Positions 1 through 4,652 of a stretch of 5,208 nt of DNA are shown here, piece after piece. The stretch covers positions 1-5,208 of the forward strand of contig CALXAS010000091.1 in NCBI GenBank assembly GCA_944386315.1, in the 5' to 3' direction. The DNA comes from an uncultured Clostridia bacterium. Its GTDB lineage: Bacteria; Bacillota; Clostridia; TANB77; CAG-508. The translations under genes and the position numbers were made by a program. The first letter of the stretch is position 1; every line of letters starts with the position of its first letter. Below the pieces are notes generated by a model that did not search any database, had not been told where the DNA came from, and saw only the letters and a list, made by a program, of their open reading frames with translations.

Positions 1-604
1 CTGGAAAATGAATTTGATGTGTAGCTGTATTAATGTTTTCCAAATGGTATTCCTTTCTAATATATTCTGGCATAGTTTCTTCTAGCTTTCCATCTACTAG
101 CTTTAAGCCATTTTCCATAATGCTACGAATGGTATTTTGAGATAACTGATAGGTAAGTGGATAAATAGGAATAATTTTTCCTGTATTTTTACTGCTATTT
201 TCCTCGTCAAATACAGGAGAATTCATTTCTATTTTTCCATATTTTACACTCACTTTTCCATAAAATTTGTACTTTTTCCCCATATAAAATCTATTTTTTA
301 AATAACTCTGATTAAACCATGTTATCATACAAGTTCCTGTTTCGTCTCTTACCAGCAATTTGTAAATGGTCATATTTTTGCGTATTCTTACCTCATTTAC
401 TCTGCTGATGGCTACTGCTTCTATTAAAGCTTCTTCACCATCCTGTAGATAAGCAATGGAAACTGGCTTTCCTCTATCTTCATAATCTCGTGGATAATAG
501 GTAATTAAATCTTCTAGTGTTTCTATCCCTAATTTATTAAGCAGTTTTGCTCTAGAAGGTCCCACTCCTTTTATATATTGAATTTCTTTGCTTAATTCTT
601 GCAA
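1..604 (-). CDS. recG: ATP-dependent DNA helicase RecG, N-terminal part (runs off left edge)
   Basis: RecG is a cytoplasmic superfamily 2 DNA helicase that remodels stalled replication forks and branch-migrates recombination intermediates. The visible 201 codons are the DNA-binding N-terminal portion; the helicase motor domains lie beyond the left edge (the family is usually near 680 residues). Seen: IKGVGPSRAKLL at residues 11-22, the helix-hairpin-helix-like start typical of RecG; TYYPRDYEDR at 35-44; an OB-fold 'wedge' region at roughly 58-130 with WFNQSYLKNRF at 96-106; and IIPIYPLTYQLSQNTIR at 144-160, a strong family signature. The start is TTG at 604-602: no in-frame ATG or GTG lies in the short upstream stretch, and an AGGAG box sits 8 bases upstream. 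The frame is fully open to the edge. It is transcribed divergently from asd. The identification is firm; only the C-terminal two thirds are unseen. Confidence 0.95.
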   Translation of the reverse strand, partial: MQELSKEIQYIKGVGPSRAKLLNKLGIETLEDLITYYPRDYEDRGKPVSIAYLQDGEEALIEAVAISRVNEVRIRKNMTIYKLLVRDETGTCMITWFNQSYLKNRFYMGKKYKFYGKVSVKYGKIEMNSPVFDEENSSKNTGKIIPIYPLTYQLSQNTIRSIMENGLKLVDGKLEETMPEYIRKEYHLENINTATHQIHFP

Positions 605-612
605 TGTTTTTT

Positions 613-617
613 CTCCT
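613..617 (-). promoter_or_regulatory. Ribosome binding site of recG, fixing a TTG start
   Basis: On the minus strand the bases read AGGAG, followed by 8 bases and then TTG at 604-602. This near-consensus Shine-Dalgarno sequence is the main reason to accept a TTG start. The nearest upstream ATG (minus strand, around 653-651) is out of frame and soon meets a stop. Confidence 0.8.
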
Positions 618-632
618 TTTTTAATTTTTCTT

Positions 633-661
633 ATTGTATCACGTTTTTTTTCATTTTGCAA
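633..661 (-). promoter_or_regulatory. Probable sigma-A promoter of recG
   Basis: The minus strand shows TTGCAA at 661-656, a spacer of exactly 17 bases, and TACAAT at 638-633. These match the vegetative consensus at 4 of 6 and 5 of 6 positions. Transcription would start near 626, giving a leader of about 20 bases that contains little besides the ribosome binding site. The -35 box touches the palindrome at 660-682. This is pattern-based and has no experimental support. Confidence 0.65.
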
Positions 662-682
662 TTTAAGGAACGTCCCTAAATT
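660..682. repeat. Imperfect inverted repeat between recG and asd promoters
   Basis: The arms are AATTTAAGGAAC and GTCCCTAAATT. Read against each other, the outer AATTTA/TAAATT pairs perfectly and the inner AGGAAC/GTCCC pairs with one mismatch and one extra base. The centre of symmetry is at about 671-672. The outer edge overlaps the recG -35 hexamer by two bases, and the element lies about 35 bases upstream of the asd -35 region. It could be an operator for a dimeric regulator or a remnant of a small dispersed repeat. The window does not let me choose. Confidence 0.4.
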
Positions 683-715
683 ACACCTAAATGATAGATT
701 TTTTTCAAAAAACTA

Positions 716-744
716 TTCCTATTTTCTTCTTTTTACCATATAAT
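716..744 (+). promoter_or_regulatory. Probable sigma-A promoter of the asd-dapA operon
   Basis: A perfect TATAAT lies at 739-744. The best-placed -35 candidate, TTCCTA at 716-721, is 17 bases upstream and matches only 3 of 6 consensus positions, so the -10 box carries the call. The stretch upstream is rich in A and T runs (700-735), which could help RNA polymerase bind. The inferred start near 751 gives a leader of about 60 bases before the asd start codon, too short for a lysine riboswitch or T-box. Confidence 0.55.
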
Positions 745-753
745 GTAGGAAGT

Positions 754-785
754 AAAAGATAAAATATAATTATAGTTTATCTTTT
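754..785 (+). promoter_or_regulatory. Stem-loop in the asd leader
   Basis: AAAAGATAAA at 754-763 is the exact reverse complement of TTTATCTTTT at 776-785. The 12-base gap contains a second, nested palindrome, TATAATTATA at 765-774. If transcription starts near 751, this stem forms almost at the 5' end of the mRNA. It might protect the message or act as an operator in DNA. It has only one G-C pair per arm, so its stability is modest and a chance origin in AT-rich DNA is possible. Confidence 0.4.
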
Positions 786-793
786 TTAGTAAT

Positions 794-815
794 AAAGCGA
801 GGTGCTTTAAAAATG
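794..815 (+). promoter_or_regulatory. asd ribosome binding site held in a small hairpin loop
   Basis: The Shine-Dalgarno sequence GAGGTG (799-804) lies 8 bases before the ATG at 813. It is flanked by AAAGC (794-798) and GCTTT (804-808), which are perfectly complementary and would hold GAGGT in a 5-base loop. Display in a loop can either expose or partly block ribosome binding. The five-pair stem has only two G-C pairs, so the effect is uncertain. Confidence 0.5.
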
Positions 816-1829
816 AAAACATATAAAATAGCTGTAGTAGGAGCTACAGGAGTAGTAGGAAGAACAGTTCTGAAGGTATTGGAAGAAAGAAATCTGCCTG
901 TTTCAGAATATGTTCTTTTTGCTTCTTCTAAATCTGCTGGAAAAAAAGTGTCATTTATGGGAAAGGAGTATGTAGTACAAGAATTAACAGAGCATTCTTT
1001 TGACGAAGAATTTGATTTTGCTATCTTTTCTGCTGGTGGAGAAACATCAAAAAAGTATTCTCCTATTGCCAGTCAAAAAGGTTGTATTGTAGTAGATAAC
1101 AGTAATGCTTTTCGTATGGATCCTACAGTACCTTTAGTAGTACCAGAGGTCAATCCAGAAGAGCTAAAATCTCACCATGGCATTATAGCAAACCCTAATT
1201 GTTCTACCATTCAAGCAGTTGTTACACTAAAGCCATTAGACGATGCTTATCGTATAAAAAGAATTGTTTATTCTACTTATCAAGCCGTTTCTGGTGCAGG
1301 TGCAAAAGGAATTGCCGATTATCAAAATGGACTAAAACATTATTTAGAAAAAGATGATGATACCTCTTATTTGCAAAAATTTGCTCACCCTATTTTCAAT
1401 AACTGTTTGCCACATATTGATGTATTTCTAGAAAACGGTTATACCAAAGAAGAAGAAAAAATGATAAACGAAACCAGAAAAATCTTAAAAAAGCCAGATT
1501 TAAAAATAACAGCAACTACTGTACGTGTTCCTGTTATGAATGCGCATAGTGAATCCATCAACGTAGAATTTGAAAAAGATTTTGATTTAGATGAATTAAA
1601 AAACAAATTAGAACATAGTCCTGGCATTATTATGGAAGATAGCCCTCAAACAGAAGATTATCCACTTGCCATATACGCTTCTGGACATGATGAAGTATTT
1701 GTAGGAAGAATAAGAAGAGATGAAAGTGTTACCTCTGGCATTAACTTGTGGGTAGTAGCAGATAACATTCGAAAAGGTGCCGCTTCTAACGCTATTCAAA
1801 TAGTAGAAAAACTTATGGAACTAAACTAA
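813..1829 (+). CDS. asd: Aspartate-semialdehyde dehydrogenase
   Basis: This enzyme reduces L-aspartyl-4-phosphate to L-aspartate-4-semialdehyde with NADPH in the cytoplasm. The step is shared by the lysine/diaminopimelate and the threonine/methionine branches. The 338-residue length is normal. Seen: the nucleotide-binding glycine motif GATGVVG at residues 10-16; the phosphate-binding stretch SAGGETS around 73-79; VVDNSNAFRM at 93-102; the nucleophile Cys130 in ANPNCSTIQ; Gln157 in STYQAVSGAG; and Arg238 and the general base His245 in RVPVMNAHSESINVE. All expected catalytic residues are present. The start is supported by GAGGTG 8 bases upstream. dapA follows after 18 bases with its own ribosome binding site, so the two form an operon that makes the semialdehyde and uses it at once. 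No sign of damage or transfer. Confidence 0.97.
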   Translation: MKTYKIAVVGATGVVGRTVLKVLEERNLPVSEYVLFASSKSAGKKVSFMGKEYVVQELTEHSFDEEFDFAIFSAGGETSKKYSPIASQKGCIVVDNSNAFRMDPTVPLVVPEVNPEELKSHHGIIANPNCSTIQAVVTLKPLDDAYRIKRIVYSTYQAVSGAGAKGIADYQNGLKHYLEKDDDTSYLQKFAHPIFNNCLPHIDVFLENGYTKEEEKMINETRKILKKPDLKITATTVRVPVMNAHSESINVEFEKDFDLDELKNKLEHSPGIIMEDSPQTEDYPLAIYASGHDEVFVGRIRRDESVTSGINLWVVADNIRKGAASNAIQIVEKLMELN

Positions 1830-1847
1830 GAAAGGAAGTAAAAGAAA

Positions 1848-2723
1848 ATGAAGAAAATTTTATTTAAAGGTTGTGGTACCGCCATCGCCACTCCATTTAC
1901 AAAAGATGGTGTAAATTTTGAAGAATTTAAAAAATTGTTGGAATTTCAAATTCAGGAAGGTGCAGATGCCATTATTGTTTGTGGCACTACTGGTGAAAGT
2001 TCTACTATGACAAAACAGGAAAAGAAGGATACGATTCGTTTTGCCATTGATACCGTAGCAAAACGTATTCCTGTTATTGCTGGAACCGGTGGTAATAATA
2101 CAAAGGAAGCTATAGAGATGTCTCAATATGCGGAATCTGTTGGTGCTGATGGTCTTTTGCTAGTAACTCCTTATTACAACAAAACAACACAAGAAGGCTT
2201 AATTGCACATTATTCTGTTATTGCCCAGAGTGTTTCTATTCCTATTATTCTCTATAATGTTCCTAGTAGAACAGGGGTCAATATTCTTCCAGAAACTTGC
2301 CTTGCTTTATCTAAAATTCCTAATATTGTTGCCGTAAAAGAAGCTTCTGGAAACATTTCTCAAGTTGCTAAAATTGCTGCTCTTTGCCAAGAAGATTTAG
2401 CCATCTATTCTGGAAATGACGATCAAATTATCCCTATTTTATCGCTTGGTGGTTTAGGTGTTATCTCTGTTCTTTCTAACATTGAACCTAAATTTACTCA
2501 TCAAATGGTAATGGACTTTCTAAATGGAAATACCAAAGCAGCGAAAGAGGCACAATTAAAATGTTTACCTTTAGTAGATGCTCTATTTTGTGAAGTAAAT
2601 CCTATTCCTGTAAAGGCTGCTCTTTGCATGAAAGGTTATGCTTTTGGAATTCCTCGTCTTCCTCTTATTGAAATGAGTAGTAAAGGAAAAGAAAAATTAC
2701 AAAAAGCAATAGAGGAATTTTAA
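1848..2723 (+). CDS. dapA: 4-hydroxy-tetrahydrodipicolinate synthase
   Basis: DapA condenses pyruvate with aspartate-4-semialdehyde, the first step committed to lysine and diaminopimelate. It is a cytoplasmic (beta/alpha)8-barrel enzyme, usually a tetramer. The 291-residue length is standard. Seen: the pyruvate-binding motif GTTGE at 46-50 with Thr47/Thr48; Tyr110 in VTPYYNK; Tyr136 and Arg141 in ILYNVPSRTG; and the Schiff-base Lys164 in VAVKEASGN. These correspond to Thr44, Tyr107, Tyr133, Arg138 and Lys161 of the E. coli enzyme, so the active site is complete. The ATG at 1848 is preceded by AAGGAAG (1832-1838). It lies 18 bases after asd and shares its transcript. No convincing terminator follows, so some transcription may continue into the HD gene. 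Other members of the fold (N-acetylneuraminate lyase type) are less likely given this context. Confidence 0.96.
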   Translation: MKKILFKGCGTAIATPFTKDGVNFEEFKKLLEFQIQEGADAIIVCGTTGESSTMTKQEKKDTIRFAIDTVAKRIPVIAGTGGNNTKEAIEMSQYAESVGADGLLLVTPYYNKTTQEGLIAHYSVIAQSVSIPIILYNVPSRTGVNILPETCLALSKIPNIVAVKEASGNISQVAKIAALCQEDLAIYSGNDDQIIPILSLGGLGVISVLSNIEPKFTHQMVMDFLNGNTKAAKEAQLKCLPLVDALFCEVNPIPVKAALCMKGYAFGIPRLPLIEMSSKGKEKLQKAIEEF

Positions 2724-2769
2724 AGAAAATTAAAATTTTATGAACGCACTTTCTTTTTTTCATGCATTA

Positions 2770-2803
2770 TGGTACAATAAAAGGGAATACTAAAATTAAG
2801 GAG
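2770..2803 (+). promoter_or_regulatory. Extended -10 promoter and ribosome binding site of the HD gene
   Basis: TGG followed by TACAAT at 2770-2778 fits an extended -10 element (TGn plus 5 of 6 matches to TATAAT). No good -35 box stands at the proper distance; only a T-rich tract (2750-2760) lies there, as is common for extended -10 promoters. AAGGAG at 2798-2803 then gives a near-perfect Shine-Dalgarno 11 bases before the ATG at 2815. The 91-base gap after dapA therefore holds a plausible independent promoter. Confidence 0.55.
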
Positions 2804-2814
2804 ATATTTTTCTT

Positions 2815-3375
2815 ATGGTAAATGATGCTATGTTAAAAAAGAATAAAGAGCAAGAATTACAAGCAGAATTCTATAGTATTATTGCAGATATTGCTGAACA
2901 TGAAACTGTTTTAAAAATGAAACAATATAGACAACATTATGATACTAGCACTTATGAACATTGCATGCATGTAGCTTTTCTAAATTATAAAATTGGTAAA
3001 AAGCTACATCTAGATTATAAAGCACTTGCTAGAGCTGGTATGCTTCACGATTTATTCTTATATGATTGGCGTAAAAGCCAAAGAGATGTAGAAATAGATG
3101 GTCTGCATGCTTTTGTGCATCCTAAAATTGCTTTTCAAAACGCTTCTCGTTTATTTGATTTAAACGAGAAAGAAAAAGATATTATTGTAAAACATATGTG
3201 GCCTGTTACTTTGCCACTTCCTAAATACAAAGAATCTTTCTTGATTACTTTTGTGGATAAGTATTGTGCCCTTGCAGAATCTTTTTCTCATTACCGTGAA
3301 GTGCTTATGCAAAAAGATTTGCCCCGCTTGGCAAATACATTTGCTATTTTTCTTAGTGCGTTTTTATTAATTTAA
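2815..3375 (+). CDS. HD-domain phosphohydrolase-like protein
   Basis: A predicted 186-residue cytoplasmic protein of the HD superfamily, metal-dependent enzymes that mostly cleave phosphate esters of nucleotides or related compounds. The substrate here cannot be told. The canonical set is visible: His49 in STYEHCMHVA, the His78-Asp79 pair in GMLHDLFLYDW, and Asp148 in TFVDKYCALAE. His102 in HAFVHPK and His117 in IVKHMWPVT could bind a second metal. The HDLFLYDW and KHMWP stretches resemble a family of small stand-alone HD proteins that I associate with clostridia. Residues 1-30 are a charged helix-like lead-in, and the last 14 residues are strongly hydrophobic. The ATG at 2815 is chosen because AAGGAG lies 11 bases upstream; Met6 would be too far away. 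It sits between dapA and dapB on the same strand with its own promoter and a terminator. A direct role in lysine synthesis is not implied by any motif. Confidence 0.88.
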   Translation: MVNDAMLKKNKEQELQAEFYSIIADIAEHETVLKMKQYRQHYDTSTYEHCMHVAFLNYKIGKKLHLDYKALARAGMLHDLFLYDWRKSQRDVEIDGLHAFVHPKIAFQNASRLFDLNEKEKDIIVKHMWPVTLPLPKYKESFLITFVDKYCALAESFSHYREVLMQKDLPRLANTFAIFLSAFLLI

Positions 3376-3400
3376 AACAAAATAAATTCTAACATAGAAT
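3372..3400 (+). promoter_or_regulatory. Candidate dapB promoter overlapping the HD gene end and terminator arm
   Basis: TTAAAA at 3372-3377 (4 of 6), a 17-base spacer, and TAGAAT at 3395-3400 (5 of 6) resemble a sigma-A promoter. The -10 box is part of the left arm of the terminator hairpin at 3395-3441. RNA started near 3407 would lack that arm, could not form the terminator, and would reach dapB. A weaker second candidate is TTGCAT at 3404-3409 with TATTCT at 3427-3432, also 17 bases apart. Some promoter is needed here if the terminator is efficient, because only about 20 bases separate it from the dapB ATG. Confidence 0.4.
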
Positions 3401-3441
3401 ACCTTGCATTTTGTTTTTGCTAAAGGTATTCTACATTTTTT
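3395..3441 (+). terminator. Rho-independent terminator after the HD gene
   Basis: TAGAATACCTT (3395-3405) pairs perfectly with AAGGTATTCTA (3423-3433) as an 11-bp stem. The loop of 17 bases can add GCA/TGC pairing (3406-3408 with 3418-3420). A run of six T follows at 3436-3441, then more T-rich sequence. It begins 19 bases after the HD stop codon. Because dapB lies immediately downstream, it could also act as an attenuator of read-through into dapB. Confidence 0.8.
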
Positions 3442-3461
3442 ATTTTAGAAAGGAGCTTTTT

Positions 3462-4212
3462 ATGTTATCAATTTCTATTAATGGTTGCAATGGTAAAATG
3501 GGACAAGAAGTTATTTCCCAAATGCAAGAATATGAGGATTTAGTGCTTCTTCGGTGGTTTTGATAAAGAAGATACCGGTAAATTTACTTTTCCTGTTTAT
3601 ACAGACTTTTCTAAAGTAACGGAATATCCAGATGTGATTATCGATTTTTCCGTTCCTGTGGCAACACTTTCTGTGCTTTCCTTTGCTAAAGCCCATCACA
3701 TTCCTGTAGTCATTGCTACAACTGGCTTTTCCGAAGAACAACAAAAACAAATTCATGCTTATGCAAAAGACATTCCTATTTTTCAATCTTCTAATATGTC
3801 TTTTGAAATTCATTTAATGACAAAAGTCTTAAAAATGGTAAGTCTTGCGCTTGCAGATGAATCAGACATCGAAATTATAGAAACCCATCATAATCGTAAA
3901 ATAGACGCACCTAGCGGTACTGCTCTTATGTTAGCTGGTAGCATTAATGAAGCCATGCAAAATCGTTATACATACGATTTTGACCGCATGCAGAAAAGAG
4001 AAAAACGCTCTCCAAAGGAAATCGGTTTTTCTTCTATTCGTGGTGGCAATATTGTAGGAGAACATACCGTACAATTTTTAAGCCAAAATGAAACTTTTGA
4101 AATCACACATAAGGCTTATTCTCGAAAGGTTTTTGCAGATGGTAGCTTAAAAGCCGCTCGCTTTTTAATTGGCAAACCGAACGGATTTTATACAATGGAT
4201 GATCTTATGTAA
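3462..4212 (+). pseudogene. dapB: 4-hydroxy-tetrahydrodipicolinate reductase, frameshifted as written
   Basis: DapB reduces the product of DapA to tetrahydrodipicolinate with NAD(P)H. The reading frame begins at ATG 3462, after AAAGGAG (3449-3455, 6 bases away), and encodes INGCNGKMG (residues 6-14), the dinucleotide-binding glycine motif. It ends after 33 codons at TGA 3561-3563. The rest of the enzyme continues in the +1 frame. Joining codon 30 (CTT 3549-3551) to GGT at 3553 yields about 249 residues, a normal length. The restored protein has VIIDFSVP (59-66), ATTGF (86-90), the catalytic pair His142-His143 and Lys146 in ETHHNRKIDAPSGTA, and IRGGNIVGEHTV (192-203). The usual NxSxGxN loop reads NMSFEIHLM, which is atypical. 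A shortened product from GTG 3634 would lack the cofactor motif and has no clear ribosome binding site. The clean frames on both sides suggest a recent lesion or a sequence error. Confidence 0.9.
3544..3560 (+). other. Window in which the dapB frame must change (+1)
   Basis: The downstream frame is closed by TAG at 3541-3543 and the upstream frame by TGA at 3561-3563, so the shift must fall between them. The bases there read CTT CTT CGG TGG in the upstream frame. Skipping the C at 3552 gives Leu-Leu-Gly-Gly-Phe-Asp-Lys, which fits the DapB family well at this point. Confidence 0.85.
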
Positions 4213-4222
4213 TAATAAAACG

Positions 4223-4263
4223 GATGTGCAATAAAAAAGGATACTATTGCACATCTATTTTTT
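4223..4263. terminator. Bidirectional terminator between dapB and the DUF4363 gene
   Basis: GATGTGCAATA (4223-4233) and TATTGCACATC (4245-4255) form a perfect 11-bp stem with an 11-base loop. On the plus strand a run of six T (4258-4263) follows. On the minus strand the stem is followed by CG and then TTTTATTATTA, so it can serve both converging transcripts. The plus-strand T-run overlaps the stop codon of the minus-strand DUF4363 gene (4264-4262), a very compact arrangement. Confidence 0.85.
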
Positions 4264-4651
4264 AAAAAATATTTTTAATCTGCAGAGAAGATTTATCTTT
4301 AATATGATCTAAAATAAAAATACATTTTTGCAAATCTGGAATTCCTTGTTTATACTCCTTTGTTTCTATATTAGCTTGCAGTGAGCTTAGTTCTGTTTCT
4401 ACTTTTTCTAACTCATCATGTTCTATAAAATAAGCAAGTTTTTGATATCTTTTTTCCCATTCTTCTCGAATATTTGTTATTTTCCCTGTCACTTTTTCTG
4501 TATCTACCTCTTCTTGTAATAAATCTTCTTTCAAATTTTCTAACTCCTCATCCATATAAAGGGCCACTTCTTTTGTATAACCTTGTGTTAGAATATTCCC
4601 TAGGATAATGGCAATGACTATTGCAGAACAAATAATTAACTCTTTTTTCAT
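4262..4651 (-). CDS. DUF4363 family protein, single-pass membrane-anchored
   Basis: A 129-residue protein of unknown function. Residues 1-4 (MKKE) are followed by a hydrophobic segment at about 5-24 (LIICSAIVIAIILGNIL), a membrane anchor or uncleaved signal. The remainder is highly charged and helical (EELENLKEDLLQEE, WEKRYQKLAYF). The C-terminal half has IEHDELEKVE, a KCIFILDHIKDK stretch and a terminal IKNIF, which I recognise as typical of DUF4363. The start at ATG 4651-4649 puts the membrane segment directly behind a positively charged end; AGAGGA (4669-4664) lies 12 bases upstream. The ORF could be read from farther upstream, but that would put a long charged stretch before the anchor and overlap the neighbouring gene. 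The upstream DUF421 gene stops one base before this start, so translation is probably coupled. The pairing of the two families fits my recollection of clostridial genomes. Confidence 0.87.
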   Translation of the reverse strand: MKKELIICSAIVIAIILGNILTQGYTKEVALYMDEELENLKEDLLQEEVDTEKVTGKITNIREEWEKRYQKLAYFIEHDELEKVETELSSLQANIETKEYKQGIPDLQKCIFILDHIKDKSSLQIKNIF

Positions 4652-4652
4652 G

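Noticed and set aside
60..75. Repeat TATTCTGGCATA shared with 4860-4871
   Set aside because: It arises because both minus-strand proteins happen to encode Met-Pro-Glu-Tyr; no longer similarity surrounds it.
765..770. Second TATAAT in the asd leader as an alternative -10 box
   Set aside because: No -35-like hexamer at 16-18 bases upstream and no TG extension; it is better seen as part of the nested palindrome.
605..812. Lysine riboswitch or T-box upstream of asd-dapA
   Set aside because: The inferred leader is only about 60 bases, and no T-box or L-box core sequence is visible.
1439..1799. Two minus-strand open frames inside asd (62 and 63 codons)
   Set aside because: They lie wholly antisense to a well-conserved gene, have no ribosome binding site or family resemblance, and look like shadows of AT-rich coding sequence.
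1860..2126. 88-codon minus-strand frame inside dapA
   Set aside because: Antisense to conserved DapA motifs, with biased Cys/Ser/Asn/Phe composition and no initiation signal.
2722..2760. Hairpin after dapA (AAAGAAA with TTTCTTT) as a terminator
   Set aside because: Seven weak pairs with one G-C and a 21-base loop; unlikely to end transcription well, although the T-run is suggestive.
3511..3813. 100-codon minus-strand frame across the dapB frameshift
   Set aside because: Antisense to a clearly conserved enzyme and of implausible composition; it does not explain the dapB break.
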